Assembly: GCF_030538655.1 (NCBI RefSeq)
Contig: NZ_JAUNTO010000005.1
Coordinates: 1 to 64,000, forward strand
DNA length: 64,000 bases
Direction: 5' to 3'
Source of the DNA: Paracoccus sp. (in: a-proteobacteria)
GTDB lineage: Bacteria; Pseudomonadota; Alphaproteobacteria; Rhodobacterales; Rhodobacteraceae
Positions 42,163 to 51,880 of the stretch are shown here, in pieces; within the stretch, counting starts at the first letter, position 1, and every line of letters starts with the position of its first letter. The position numbers were made by a program, and so were the translations under genes. Under the pieces are notes generated by a model that made no database searches, had not been told where the DNA came from, and saw only the letters and a program-made list of their open reading frames with translations.

Positions 42163-43482
42163 TCAGCCAATGGCCTGATCGCGGGTTTCCGTCCGCACCA
42201 TCGTCAGGGCCAGAGCCGCCAGCAGCAGCAGCCCGGCAAAGGCGCCGATGGCCAGCCCGAACCCTTTGGCAAAGACCACCGCCAGCAGGCTGGGGGCCAG
42301 AATGCCGCCCAGACGGGCCATGGCGCTGGCCGTGCCCATACCCGCGCCGCGCAGCGATGTAGGATAGAGTTCGGGCGTAAAGGCATAAAGCGCGCCCCAT
42401 GTGCCCAGCAGGGCAAAGCTCATCAACATCAGCGCACTGGCGATCAGGGCGGATGTGCCGGCGATGGTGAACAGGAAACAACCGGCGGCGGACAGCAGCA
42501 GAAACAGCATCAGCGTCGGTTTGCGACCCCATTTTTCCACGCCCCACGCCGCCAGTGCGTATCCGGGCACCTGCGCCAGCGCCAGAATGACAAGAAAGCC
42601 ATAGCCGCGCACAAAGCCAAAGCCTTCGGTCGCCAACTGCCCCGGCACCCAGACGAATACGCCGTAATAGGACAGCGACACCAGAAACCACACCGCCAGC
42701 ATCCCCAGCGTGCGCTGCCGCAGGGCGGGGGCAAAGATCGACCCTTCGGCGCGCGGATCGACCGGCGTGGGCACCAGCCGGATGTTTTCGGGCAGCAAGG
42801 GCGCGCCATTACCCGCCAGCACCCGGTTTACCACCGAGCGGGCCTGCGTTTCCTGCCCGCTGCGGATCAGAAACATTGGCGATTCCGGCACCCACATGCG
42901 CAGCCAGAACCCGATGATCGCCGGTGCCGCCGCGATGAAAAAGATCCAGCGCCACGGCTCTGCCGCGCCCTGTGCGGCGGCGATCCATGCGGTCAGGGCG
43001 ATGACGATGGTGCCGATGGCCCAGAACCCTTCGAGCCAGACCAGCCAGCGGCCCCGGTTCCTGGGCGGCAGGAATTCGGCCATCATCGCGTAATCGACCG
43101 GCAGCGTGCCCCCCACCGCCACCCCGGTCAGAAAGCGCAGCAGCAAGAGCAGTTCAAAGCTGGGGGCAAAGACCGACAGCAGGCCGAACAGTGCATCCAT
43201 CAGCACCGTTGCCAGCAGCACCCGGCGGCGGCCAAAGCGGTCGGCCACGCGGCCAAAGACAAAGGCGCCGACGAACATGCCCAGAAAGAACAGCGTGCCG
43301 ATCTGCAAGGCGGTGGTGCGTTCCAGCCCGAAGGTCACGGCGATCGACGGTGCGGCAAAGCCCACCGCGATCACCTGCATCGCATCGGCGGCCCAGACCA
43401 GTCCGAAAATCCCCAGCAGTTTCGCCTGATACCGGCCGGTGCCGCCGCGCGCCAATGCCGCATCAACCGTCATTGTGGTCAT
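42163..43482 (-). CDS. MFS transporter, sugar-porter/aromatic-acid-type
   Basis: 439 aa with about 12 membrane helices. The cytoplasmic loop signature GRVADRFGRRRVLL is at about residue 80, and a second at EKWGRKP in the middle. The TGVAVGGTLPVDYAMMAEF helix is typical of the sugar porter branch. Inner-membrane proton symporter; substrate cannot be read. ATG at 43482 chosen; the longer open frame upstream is not protein-like. Confidence 0.85.
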   Translation of the reverse strand: MTTMTVDAALARGGTGRYQAKLLGIFGLVWAADAMQVIAVGFAAPSIAVTFGLERTTALQIGTLFFLGMFVGAFVFGRVADRFGRRRVLLATVLMDALFGLLSVFAPSFELLLLLRFLTGVAVGGTLPVDYAMMAEFLPPRNRGRWLVWLEGFWAIGTIVIALTAWIAAAQGAAEPWRWIFFIAAAPAIIGFWLRMWVPESPMFLIRSGQETQARSVVNRVLAGNGAPLLPENIRLVPTPVDPRAEGSIFAPALRQRTLGMLAVWFLVSLSYYGVFVWVPGQLATEGFGFVRGYGFLVILALAQVPGYALAAWGVEKWGRKPTLMLFLLLSAAGCFLFTIAGTSALIASALMLMSFALLGTWGALYAFTPELYPTSLRGAGMGTASAMARLGGILAPSLLAVVFAKGFGLAIGAFAGLLLLAALALTMVRTETRDQAIG

Positions 43483-43653
43483 GAGTTGTCCCGTCCCCCC
43501 TGAACGCTGGCGCAGGATGCGGTGCAGGGGGCTGTTGGGCAAGCACGAATTTTGCGGTGCAGCATTTTGCCGTTGATCCTGCATGGACAGGTTGATCCTG
43601 TGCTGCGGCAGATCGCCGGGCAGACAGGGCGTGGTCTTTGCGTTACCGTCGCA

Positions 43654-43719
43654 GGGGGGCTGTCTGCCCCCCGCCGCCTGACGGCGGCCCCCCCGAGGAT
43701 ATTTGTCAACGAAAGACAC
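43654..43719. repeat. REP-like palindromic element
   Basis: Two adjacent hairpins (GGGGGGC-GCCCCCC at 43654-43672 and GCCGCC-GGCGGC at 43673-43688) are followed by CGAGGATATTTGTCAACGAA. Elements ending in a GATATTTG-type tail are scattered between genes in many Rhodobacterales, as I recall. Confidence 0.5.
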
Positions 43720-43905
43720 ATGATGATTGATCCCGATTCCCCGATGTTCGACCCGCTTTGGCTGCGTATGCTGATTGTGGCGGTGCCTTTGCTGATGTCG
43801 GCCTATGAATTCGCGACCGGATCGGTGTTCTGGGGTGTACTGTTTGGTGGCGTGGGCGGATATATGTTCCACCTGTTCTTTCTGGCGCGGGTTGATCGTT
43901 CCTGA
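43720..43905 (+). CDS. Small two-helix membrane protein
   Basis: 61 aa with two membrane helices (about 14-32, 36-54). Starts at ATG 43720. Function unknown. Confidence 0.55.
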   Translation: MMIDPDSPMFDPLWLRMLIVAVPLLMSAYEFATGSVFWGVLFGGVGGYMFHLFFLARVDRS

Positions 43906-43973
43906 CCGGCGACAGCCTTGCAAGGGCGGGGTGCATGGGCCATCTATCCCCTGACTTAATCTGAGAGGCCCCG

Positions 43974-44885
43974 ATGCTGAACCTTGGCTCTGCCCCCGAA
44001 AGCGCGCCCGCCGCCGCTGATCTGATCCAGGACGTGACCGAAGCCAATTTCATGGCCGAGGTGATTGATCGGTCCATGGAAGTGCCGGTTATCGTCGATC
44101 TGTGGGCGCCGTGGTGCGGCCCGTGCAAGACGCTTGGCCCTTTGCTGGAGGCCGAGGTGACGCGGCTGAAGGGTCGGGTGCGGATGGTCAAGGTCGATGT
44201 CGATCAGAACCAGATGATCGCCGCGCAATTGCGGGTGCAGTCGATCCCTACCGTTTACGCCTTTTATCAGGGCCGCCCGGTCGATGCCTTTCAGGGGGCG
44301 CTGCCCGCCAGTGAAGTGCGGGCCTTTGTCGAAAAGCTGGCCGGTTTGGCTGGCGATGGGGGCTTGGGCGATGCGCTGGAGGCGGCCGAGGCGATGCTGG
44401 CTGAAGGTGCCGCGCCGGATGCCGCCGAAACATTCGCGGCCATCACCGACGAATCCCCCGAGAATGCCGAGGCCTGGGGCGGGCTGGTCCGCGCGCATCT
44501 GGCCATGGGCGATGAGGTCGGGGCCGAGGCGGCACTGGCCCGCGTCCCGGAAAAGGTCACCGGTCTGGCCCCGGTCGAGGCGGCGCGGGCGCAACTGGCG
44601 CTGACGCGGCAGGCGGCGAATGCCGGGCCGCTGGCCGATCTGGAGGCGCGTGTCACCGCCAACCCCGACGATCAGCAGGCGCGGCTGGATTATGCCGGGG
44701 CGCTGCACGCCGCGGGTCGGGTGGAAGAAGCCATCGACATTCTGCTGGACAGTTTCCGCCGCGACCGTGACTGGAACGAGGGGGCGGCCAAGGCGCAATT
44801 GCTGACTATATTCGACAGCCTCAAGCCCAATGACCCGCTGGTGCAGCGCGGGCGGCGGCGGTTGTCTTCGATCATCTTTGCCTGA
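43974..44885 (+). CDS. CnoX/YbbN-like thioredoxin-TPR chaperedoxin
   Basis: 303 aa. Residues about 18-125 are a thioredoxin fold with an intact WCGPC (Cys48, Cys51); E. coli CnoX lacks the first Cys. The remainder is TPR-like helical. CnoX proteins protect substrates from oxidation and hand them to GroEL. Its stop overlaps the next gene's ATG. Confidence 0.85.
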   Translation: MLNLGSAPESAPAAADLIQDVTEANFMAEVIDRSMEVPVIVDLWAPWCGPCKTLGPLLEAEVTRLKGRVRMVKVDVDQNQMIAAQLRVQSIPTVYAFYQGRPVDAFQGALPASEVRAFVEKLAGLAGDGGLGDALEAAEAMLAEGAAPDAAETFAAITDESPENAEAWGGLVRAHLAMGDEVGAEAALARVPEKVTGLAPVEAARAQLALTRQAANAGPLADLEARVTANPDDQQARLDYAGALHAAGRVEEAIDILLDSFRRDRDWNEGAAKAQLLTIFDSLKPNDPLVQRGRRRLSSIIFA

Positions 44886-45514
44886 TGCCGCTGCGGTTCG
44901 ATCTGCCCGACTGGCTGCCTCTGTTCCCTCTGCCGGGGGTGCTGTTGCTGCCGCGTGCGCGGCTGCCTTTGCAGGTCTATGAGCCGCGCTATCTGCAAAT
45001 GCTGGATGATGTGCTGAAATCCGACCATCGGCTGATCGGCGTCATCCAGCCCTCGGGCGAGGATGAGCTGGCGCCTATCGGCTGTGCGGGCCGCGTGACC
45101 GGCTTTACCGAGACCGAGGACGGGCGCTATATGATTTCGCTGCGCGGGGTGTCGCGGTTTCGGCTGACCGACGCGGACGAGGGGTTTGCGCCCTATCTGA
45201 AAGGCCGCGCCGACTGGTCGGATTATGCGCATGACACCGGGCCTGCGGAAGCTGACCCCGGCTTTGACCGCCCCGGCCTGATCGACCGGTTGCGCCGCCT
45301 GATGGACCAGCACGAGATGAGCGCCGATTGGGACAGCATGGCCGAGGCGGGCGATGAAACGCTGGTCAACGCATTGTCCATGGCGCTGCCCTTTGAGGCG
45401 AGCGAAAAACAGGCGCTGCTGGAGGCTGTGACCCTGACCGAGCGACGCAAGATGTTATCCGGCCTGATCGAATTTGCCCTGCACGACAGCGGCAGAGAGG
45501 AGCGTTTGCAATGA
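44885..45514 (+). CDS. LON substrate-binding-domain protein
   Basis: 209 aa. Matches the Lon N-domain: [20 protein letters not shown], then [14 protein letters not shown] and [10 protein letters not shown]. No ATPase or protease domain. Function unknown, perhaps substrate binding in protein quality control with the preceding chaperedoxin. Confidence 0.88.
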   Translation: MPLRFDLPDWLPLFPLPGVLLLPRARLPLQVYEPRYLQMLDDVLKSDHRLIGVIQPSGEDELAPIGCAGRVTGFTETEDGRYMISLRGVSRFRLTDADEGFAPYLKGRADWSDYAHDTGPAEADPGFDRPGLIDRLRRLMDQHEMSADWDSMAEAGDETLVNALSMALPFEASEKQALLEAVTLTERRKMLSGLIEFALHDSGREERLQ

Positions 45515-45714
45515 CCGATACCCCGCCGCGCCCGGCGTCAGAGTTCAACCGGCATATGTTGGAGGCGTTGGTCTGTCCGGTGACGCAGACGGCGCTGCAT
45601 TACGACGCGGCGCGGCAGGAACTGGTGTCGCGTGCCGCCGGGCTGGCCTTTCCGATCCGCGCGGGCATTCCGGTGATGCTGATCGACGAGGCACGGCAGA
45701 TCAAGGCCGACTGA
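45511..45714 (+). CDS. Trm112/YcaR-like protein
   Basis: 67 aa. Carries [16 protein letters not shown] and [16 protein letters not shown], the Trm112p pattern; only one of the usual Cys remains, as in many bacterial forms. Family members stabilise methyltransferases in eukaryotes; the bacterial role is unclear. Confidence 0.85.
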   Translation: MTDTPPRPASEFNRHMLEALVCPVTQTALHYDAARQELVSRAAGLAFPIRAGIPVMLIDEARQIKAD

Positions 45715-46163
45715 TGGATTACGACGCCCTTGCCGCCCGCATCCGCGCCCTGACCGCGGGCGAAACGGATGAGATCGCGCTGATGGCGACACTGGCCTGC
45801 GAGATTCACCACAGCGACGACCGCTTTCACTGGACCGGGTTTTACCGCGTCACCGGGCCGGATCTGCTGAAGATCGGGCCGTATCAGGGTGGGCATGGTT
45901 GTCTGGTGATCCCCTTCGCGCGCGGGGTCTGTGGGGCGTCCGCGCGGACGCGTCAGGTGCAGCTTGTGCCGGATGTGGACGCTTTTCCGGGGCATATTGC
46001 CTGCGCCAGCAGCACAAGGTCGGAACTGGTGATCCCGGTCATCGGCGCGCGGGACCGGCTGATCGGCGTGCTGGACATCGACAGCGATCTGCCCGACGCT
46101 TTCACCGAAACCGATGCGGCGTGGCTGGGGGCGATTCTGGATGACACATTCGGGCAGTGTTGA
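45714..46163 (+). CDS. msrC: Free methionine-(R)-sulfoxide reductase (GAF domain)
   Basis: 149 aa. A GAF domain with the three catalytic Cys at 63, 73 and 97; spacing (10, 24) equals E. coli MsrC. It reduces free Met-R-sulfoxide in the cytoplasm. Starts in an overlap with the Trm112 stop. Confidence 0.88.
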   Translation: MDYDALAARIRALTAGETDEIALMATLACEIHHSDDRFHWTGFYRVTGPDLLKIGPYQGGHGCLVIPFARGVCGASARTRQVQLVPDVDAFPGHIACASSTRSELVIPVIGARDRLIGVLDIDSDLPDAFTETDAAWLGAILDDTFGQC

Positions 46164-46533
46164 GTTCACCGGCGGCTGCCTTTGCGGCGCAGTGCGGTTT
46201 TCCGGGGCCACCAGCGCGCCCGACCTGCGCGCCTGCCATTGCAGCCAGTGCCGCCGCTGGTCGGGGCATGTCTGGGCGTCGTTTGACCCGGCAAGCCTGA
46301 CGGTGCAGGGGGATGTGCGCTGGTTCCGGTCATCCGACAAGGCCGAGCGAGGATTCTGCCCGACCTGCGGATCGTCGCTGTTCTGGCGGCGCATCGGGTC
46401 GGACAAGATCGAGGTCGCGGCGGGTGCGGTCGATCAGCCCACGGGACTGCGGCTGTCCGGGCATATCTATACCGCCGATAAGGGCGATTATTACACGATT
46501 GACGACGGCTTGCCGCAAAGCCCCGCCGGATGA
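46141..46533 (+). CDS. GFA/CENP-V-type zinc protein
   Basis: 130 aa. Zinc ligands: GGCLCGAVRF, CHCSQCRRW and GFCPTCGSSLFW. The family includes glutathione-dependent formaldehyde-activating enzyme; most members are of unknown substrate. Overlaps the upstream gene by 23 bp and the next ORF by one base. Confidence 0.85.
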   Translation: MTHSGSVEFTGGCLCGAVRFSGATSAPDLRACHCSQCRRWSGHVWASFDPASLTVQGDVRWFRSSDKAERGFCPTCGSSLFWRRIGSDKIEVAAGAVDQPTGLRLSGHIYTADKGDYYTIDDGLPQSPAG

Positions 46534-46915
46534 TGCAGGGTGGCTGTTTGTGTGGCGCTGTTTGTGTGGCGCTGTGCGCTTTGCCGTGACACCGTCCTTG
46601 CGCGACGTGCTGATCTGCCATTGCAGCCAGTGCCGCCGCTGGGCAGGTCATGTCTGGGCGGCCTCTGCCGTGCCGCCTGACCGCCTGCGCCTGATCCGGG
46701 GCGAGACGCTGCGCTGGTTTGCTGCCTCGCCCGACGCGGATCGCGGCTTTTGCGCCAGCTGCGGTTCGTCGCTGTTCTGGCGGCCTGCGCATGGGCGGCA
46801 TATCAGCTTTGCCGCCGGGGCGTTGGACGGGCTGACCGGCTTGCGTATCGGCGCGCAGTGGTGTCTGACAGATGCAGGCGATTACTATCAGACCGAGCGC
46901 GAAGATGATCCTTGA
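46533..46915 (+). pseudogene. Second GFA-type gene, broken by a 14-bp tandem duplication
   Basis: Starts MQGGCLCGAV like its neighbour, but CTGTTTGTGTGGCG occurs twice in tandem (46544-46557 and 46558-46571), shifting the frame. Removing one copy restores GGCLCGAVRFAV and an intact protein with CHCSQCRRW and GFCASCGSSLFW. A GTG at 46550 in the downstream frame could still start a version lacking the first Gly-Gly-Cys. Likely a recent local duplicate of the preceding gene. Confidence 0.75.
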
Positions 46916-47531
46916 AACCCTTGCCGCCATCCCGACTCCGCAACTGGCCGCCTTTGTCCTTGGCGGGCTGGTGCTGAACTTTACCCCCGGTCAGGACGTG
47001 TTCTTTGCCAGCGCCTGCGGCATTCAGGGCGGGCCGCGCGCGGGGGCCTTGGCGGGGTTCGGTGTCGGGCTGGGCGTGCTGTTTCATTTGGCGCTGGCCG
47101 TCATCGGCCTTGGCGCGGTGATGGCCGCCCACCCCGAGGCGCTGACGGCGGTGAAATATGCAGGCGCGGCCTATCTGCTGTTTCTGGCGTGGAAAAGCTG
47201 GAACGCCGGGCCGGTTGACCCGACGGCGCGGGGCAGTGTCCGGCCGTGGAACATTATCCGGCGCGGGGCCTTGTCGAATATCCTGAACCCCAAGCCGGTG
47301 CTGTTTCTGCTGGCCTTTCTGCCGCAGTTCACCCGGCCCGACTATGGCCCGATCTGGGAACAGATCCTTGGCCTTGGGCTGATCTTTGCTTTTACCGGCA
47401 CCTTGGTTACAATGGGCTATGGCATCGTCGCGGGCTATGCGGGCCAGGTGCTGGGCCGCCGCCTTGGGCTGGTGAACAAGATTGCCGCCGTGCTGTTCGC
47501 AGGCTTGGCGATCCGCCTTGTGGCCAAATGA
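46905..47531 (+). CDS. LysE/RhtB-family amino-acid exporter
   Basis: 208 aa with six membrane helices. The signature FTPGQDVFFASACGIQGG is at about residues 26-45. Exports amino acids or related metabolites; substrate unknown. Overlaps the preceding ORF. Confidence 0.88.
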   Translation: MILETLAAIPTPQLAAFVLGGLVLNFTPGQDVFFASACGIQGGPRAGALAGFGVGLGVLFHLALAVIGLGAVMAAHPEALTAVKYAGAAYLLFLAWKSWNAGPVDPTARGSVRPWNIIRRGALSNILNPKPVLFLLAFLPQFTRPDYGPIWEQILGLGLIFAFTGTLVTMGYGIVAGYAGQVLGRRLGLVNKIAAVLFAGLAIRLVAK

Positions 47532-48169
47532 TCTATGCACCGCCCCCCGGCCTGCCCGAGATCATCCACGCCGACCATGAAATTCTGCTGGTGAACAAGC
47601 CCTCAGGCATCCTGTCGGTGCCGGGCCGGGGCGAGGACAAGGCCGATTGCGTCATAAACCGCCTGCGTGGTCCGTTTCCGACCGTCTTGCTGGTGCATCG
47701 GCTGGATCTGGACACATCGGGCGTGATGGTCTTTGCGCTGACCCCCCATGCCCAGCGCCACCTGTCCCGCCAGTTCGAGGAACGGCAGACCCGCAAAGCC
47801 TATGTCGCCCGGCTGCATGGGCGGTTGCAGCCGAAAACCGGCACCGTCGATCTGCCGCTGATCGTTGATTGGCCGAACCGCCCCCGGCAAAAGGTCGATT
47901 ACGTCGATGGCCGCCCGGCGCAGACCGACTGGCGGGTGATGCGCGCCAGTGATGATGAAACGCGGGTGCGGCTGTTTCCGCTGACAGGGCGCAGCCATCA
48001 GCTGCGGGTGCATATGGCATCCTTGGGGCATCCCATCCTTGGCGATCCGCTGTATGCCACCGGCGCGGCGGCGGATCATCCACGGCTGATGCTGCACGCT
48101 GAAACGTTGCGGCTGCGCCATCCTGACAGCGGGGTGATGCAGGGATTTTCTGCGCCGGTGCCGTTCTGA
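47528..48169 (+). CDS. RluA-family pseudouridine synthase
   Basis: 213 aa. Active-site HRLDLDTSG with Asp60; also GRSHQLRVHMASLGHPILGD. The short length without an S4 domain resembles RluA. Modifies 23S rRNA and/or tRNA. Overlaps the lysE stop. Confidence 0.88.
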   Translation: MIYAPPPGLPEIIHADHEILLVNKPSGILSVPGRGEDKADCVINRLRGPFPTVLLVHRLDLDTSGVMVFALTPHAQRHLSRQFEERQTRKAYVARLHGRLQPKTGTVDLPLIVDWPNRPRQKVDYVDGRPAQTDWRVMRASDDETRVRLFPLTGRSHQLRVHMASLGHPILGDPLYATGAAADHPRLMLHAETLRLRHPDSGVMQGFSAPVPF

Positions 48170-48227
48170 CGCTTTTCCTTTCGGATGCGCTGCCCTATCT
48201 GTGCGGCAAGCATGACAGGGGGTCGAT

Positions 48228-49283
48228 ATGGTGCATCTGTGGGTCCGGGCGGAAAGCCGCCCCAACGAAGACCGGGTGTGCATCACCCCGCAGGGCGCGG
48301 CCCGGCTGATCGCTGCCGGTCACAGCGTCACGGTCGAGGAAAGCCCACACCGCATCATCCCCATCGCCCGCTATGCCGAGGCGGGGGCGGCGATCGCCCC
48401 GCAAGGGTCCTGGCCCACGGCCCCCGATGATGCGATCATCTTTGGGTTAAAGGAATTGCCCGCCGATGGTTCGCCCCTGCGGCACCGGCACATCATGTTC
48501 GGCCATGCCTTCAAGGGTCAACCGGCCGGGCAGGTGCTGCTGCGGCGGTTCCGCGATGGCGGCGGGGCGCTGTATGATCTGGAATATCTGGTCGATGATA
48601 CCGGGCGGCGGCTGGCAGCGTTCGGCTATTGGGCCGGTTACGCGGGCGCGGCGGTGTCGCTGATGGCATGGGCGGCGCAGCAGCGCGGCGGGATCTGCGG
48701 CCCGGTCCATGCCTATACCGGCAAGGAACTGCTGCTGGACGATTTGCGGGCGCGGCTGGATGCGGTGCCCCGTCCGCGCCCGCGTGCCATTGTCATCGGC
48801 GCGCTTGGCCGCGTGGGCAGCGGTGCCTCGGATCTGTTGCGGGAAATGGGCGTCGCCACCACCCGCTGGGATATGGCGGAAACCGCGCATGGCGGCCCCT
48901 TCCCGGAAATTCTGGCGCATGATCTTTTCATCAACGCCATTCTGGCTATGCCCGGCGTGCCGGTCTTTGTGCCCGCCAGTGCCACCAATCCGGGGCGCAC
49001 GCTGACGGTGATCGGCGATGTGGCCTGCGATCCGAGCAGTGATTTTTCCCCGGTCAAGGTTTATGACCGTGAAACCACATGGGACCAGCCGGTGCGCCGC
49101 GTGGCCGGGCACCCGCCGTTGGATGTGATGGCGATCGACAACCTGCCGTCGATGCTGCCGCTGGAAAGCTCCGAGGATTATGCCGGGCAATTGCTGCCCG
49201 TGCTGGAACAGCTTGACCAGATCGACGCCGGGCCATGGGGCCGGGCGCGCGCCCTTTTCGACAAACATGCGAACGAGGTCTGA
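48228..49283 (+). CDS. Saccharopine dehydrogenase, lysine-forming type (LYS1-like)
   Basis: 351 aa. N-terminal AlaDh/PNT-like domain (RPNEDRVCITPQGAARLIAA) and a Rossmann segment VIGALGRVGSGASDLLREMG at about 188-207. With the next gene it should interconvert lysine and saccharopine in lysine catabolism. Confidence 0.85.
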   Translation: MVHLWVRAESRPNEDRVCITPQGAARLIAAGHSVTVEESPHRIIPIARYAEAGAAIAPQGSWPTAPDDAIIFGLKELPADGSPLRHRHIMFGHAFKGQPAGQVLLRRFRDGGGALYDLEYLVDDTGRRLAAFGYWAGYAGAAVSLMAWAAQQRGGICGPVHAYTGKELLLDDLRARLDAVPRPRPRAIVIGALGRVGSGASDLLREMGVATTRWDMAETAHGGPFPEILAHDLFINAILAMPGVPVFVPASATNPGRTLTVIGDVACDPSSDFSPVKVYDRETTWDQPVRRVAGHPPLDVMAIDNLPSMLPLESSEDYAGQLLPVLEQLDQIDAGPWGRARALFDKHANEV

Positions 49284-49284
49284 C

Positions 49285-50430
49285 ATGACGATCCACTGGG
49301 CAGGCACTGGCCTGTCGGCTATCCCCGGCCTGCGCCGCCTGATCGCATCCGGCCAGCCGGTCGTGGTCTGGAACCGCACCCCCGACAAGGCGCGCGATGC
49401 CGTGGGCGATCTGACCGGCGACATCCGCGCCTATACCGCCCAAGCGCTGGCCGATGCCGTGCAGCCGGGCGACATCGTGGTGTCGATGCTGCCCGCCGAC
49501 CAGCACCCGCCGATTGCGGCAATGTGTGTGGAAAAGGGCGCGCATTTCGTCAGTTCGTCCTATATCTCGCCGGCGATGGCGGAACTGGACGGCGCGGCCC
49601 GCGCCGCTGGCGTCGCCTTGGTGAACGAGGTCGGTCTGGACCCCGGCATCGACCATCTGATGGCGCATGATCTGGTCGCCGATTACCGCCAGATCGCGCG
49701 GCCCGGCGATGTGGTGCGCTTTACGTCTTATTGCGGCGGGGTGCCCAAACACCCCAACCCGTTCCGCTATAAATTCAGCTGGTCGCCCTTGGGTGTGCTG
49801 CGGGCGCTGAAATCGCCGTCGAAATCGCTGAAAGACGGGCAGGTGCTGGATGTTTCGCGCCCATGGGACGCGATCACGCCCTATGACGCCCCCCTGCCGG
49901 TGCCGGAACGGTTCGAGGTTTACCCCAACCGCGATTCCCTGCCCTTTGTGCAGCAATACGGCTTTGATCCGGCGTGGAACGTGCAGGATTTCGTGCGCGG
50001 CACCATCCGGCTGAAGGGCTGGCAGGACGCGTGGTCGCCGGTCTTTGCCGAAATCGAAACCCTCAGCGGCGAGCAGGGCGAAGCCCGCTTGCGCGAGATG
50101 GCCGATCAGTTCTGGCGTGACAACAGCTATGCGCCGGATGAACCCGACCGCGTGGTTCTGTTCGTTGCGCTGCGCGCCGAACGGGATGGCGAGCCGGTGT
50201 TCGACAAGGAATGGGTGTTGGACGCCCACGGCAATGCACAGGGCAGCGCGATGGCGCAGCTTGTGTCCACCCCGGTTGCATTGGCAGTGCAGGCGGTGAC
50301 AGCGGGCAAGATCGCCGCTGGAGTCCATGCAGCCCCCGATGATCCGGTGCAGGTGGCCGACTGGCTGGTGGAAACCGGCCATATCGCCCAGCATATGGCC
50401 AAGGTCGATCATCTGTCCCACACGGCCTGA
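49285..50430 (+). CDS. Saccharopine dehydrogenase family protein (LYS9-like)
   Basis: 381 aa. A Rossmann start (HWAGTGLSAIPGLRRLI), SSSYISPAMAELD and the NEVGLDPGIDHLMAHD motif of the saccharopine dehydrogenase family. It would oxidise saccharopine to glutamate and aminoadipate semialdehyde. It begins just after the previous stop, forming an operon. Confidence 0.88.
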   Translation: MTIHWAGTGLSAIPGLRRLIASGQPVVVWNRTPDKARDAVGDLTGDIRAYTAQALADAVQPGDIVVSMLPADQHPPIAAMCVEKGAHFVSSSYISPAMAELDGAARAAGVALVNEVGLDPGIDHLMAHDLVADYRQIARPGDVVRFTSYCGGVPKHPNPFRYKFSWSPLGVLRALKSPSKSLKDGQVLDVSRPWDAITPYDAPLPVPERFEVYPNRDSLPFVQQYGFDPAWNVQDFVRGTIRLKGWQDAWSPVFAEIETLSGEQGEARLREMADQFWRDNSYAPDEPDRVVLFVALRAERDGEPVFDKEWVLDAHGNAQGSAMAQLVSTPVALAVQAVTAGKIAAGVHAAPDDPVQVADWLVETGHIAQHMAKVDHLSHTA

Positions 50431-50520
50431 CGTCTGACTGACGGCCCTGTGATTTCGGTTGTGGAACGCCATAGGCTTTCGTGTGTTAGGTGCATGACCT
50501 GATCCATGAAAGGAATTGCC

Positions 50521-51723
50521 ATGACCCGCCTGATCCGCCCGGCTGCCAGTTTGCTTGCCCTTGCCGCAGGCGGGCTGATGGCCGGAACCGCCTTTGCCGA
50601 TTTCAATAACGCGCCCGCAAATGGCGCGGCTGCGGGGCAGGCCCCTGTCTTTGAAAACCAGACCCGTGCTCCGGTGATTCAGGATGACACCGCGCTGATT
50701 CAGACTGTGGTGGTCGAGGGGCTGGAACACCCGTGGGGCCTTGCCGCTCTGCCCGATGGTGCGTGGCTGCTGACAGAACGTCCGGGCCGGATGCGGGTGG
50801 TATCGGCTGATGGCACCCTGTCCGATCCGATCGAGGGCTTGCCCGATGTGGATGCCCGCGACCAAGGCGGCCTGCATGATGTGTCGGTGGCCGATGACTT
50901 TGCCGAAACCCGCCGCGTCTGGTGGACCTATGCCGAACCGCGCGGCGAGGGCACGAACGCCACTGCCATCGCCACCGGCACGCTGTCTGCCGATGGCAGG
51001 ACGATGGAAAACGTCACCCGCATCTGGCAGCAACAGCCCGCCACGACATCCACCAAGCATTTCGGCGCGCGCATCCTGCATGACGGCGAAGGGCATCTGA
51101 TCGTCGGTCTGGGCGAACGATCCGACCGCCAGTATCGCGATTCCGCGCAAGACCCGGCGACGACCTTGGGCAAGGTCATTCGCATCAACGCCCAGGATGG
51201 CGCCCCCGCCGGTGCCGGAATCGAGGGTGCTGCGCCCGAGGTCTGGTCGATAGGCCACCGCAACATTCAGGGCGCCGCCGTTGCCCCCGATGGACGTGTC
51301 TGGATGAATGAACACGGTCCGCGCGGCGGCGACGAACTGAACCTGATCGAGCCGGGCCAGAATTATGGTTGGCCGGTCATCACCTATGGAGTGGAATACA
51401 GCGGCGGGCAGGTTGGCGATGGCCTGACCGCGCAGGATGGGATGCAGCAGCCGAATTACTACTGGGACCCCTCGCCCGCGATCAGCGGCATGGTGTTTTA
51501 CGATGGCGAGATGTTCCCTGACTGGCAGGGCAACGCCCTGATCGGCGGGATGCAATCGCGCAACCTGATCCGCCTGACACTGGACGGCGACCGCGTGACT
51601 GGCGAGGCGCGTCATCTGGACGGTATCGGTCGCGTGCGCGAGGTCGAGGTGGCCGCCGACGGCGCGTTGATGATTATCACCGACCACGCGAACGGGCGAC
51701 TGATCCGGGTGAGTGCCGAGTAA
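50521..51723 (+). CDS. PQQ-dependent aldose sugar dehydrogenase (YliI-like)
   Basis: 400 aa. A signal peptide (1-26, ending AFA) is followed by a six-bladed propeller: EGLEHPWGLAALPDGAWLLT, GGLHDVSVADDF, and IGHRNIQGAAVAPDGRVWMN, then EHGPRGGDELN. Periplasmic oxidation of sugars with PQQ is expected. The ATG at 50521 follows AAAGGA. Confidence 0.88.
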   Translation: MTRLIRPAASLLALAAGGLMAGTAFADFNNAPANGAAAGQAPVFENQTRAPVIQDDTALIQTVVVEGLEHPWGLAALPDGAWLLTERPGRMRVVSADGTLSDPIEGLPDVDARDQGGLHDVSVADDFAETRRVWWTYAEPRGEGTNATAIATGTLSADGRTMENVTRIWQQQPATTSTKHFGARILHDGEGHLIVGLGERSDRQYRDSAQDPATTLGKVIRINAQDGAPAGAGIEGAAPEVWSIGHRNIQGAAVAPDGRVWMNEHGPRGGDELNLIEPGQNYGWPVITYGVEYSGGQVGDGLTAQDGMQQPNYYWDPSPAISGMVFYDGEMFPDWQGNALIGGMQSRNLIRLTLDGDRVTGEARHLDGIGRVREVEVAADGALMIITDHANGRLIRVSAE

Positions 51724-51880
51724 GCCCGCATCAGATCACGGCGGGTGCCCTGAATCGCGCCCGCCATTTGCTGTTTGCCTAAACATGCAAAACATGACGC
51801 CTGACCCAAAACGATCCGCTGCATCGGCTGGATGCCGCGGATCGCCGTGACCGTTACACACGCAAAAAACGGCTGACGCC

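Noticed and set aside
42151..43503. 450-codon plus-strand frame
   Set aside because: Antisense to the MFS transporter; the Gln/His/Arg-rich translation is typical of shadow frames.
49054..51687. 877-codon open frame on the minus strand
   Set aside because: It is antisense to three well-supported genes (two saccharopine dehydrogenase-type enzymes and the sugar dehydrogenase); long antisense frames are expected in high-GC DNA and the translation has no family features.
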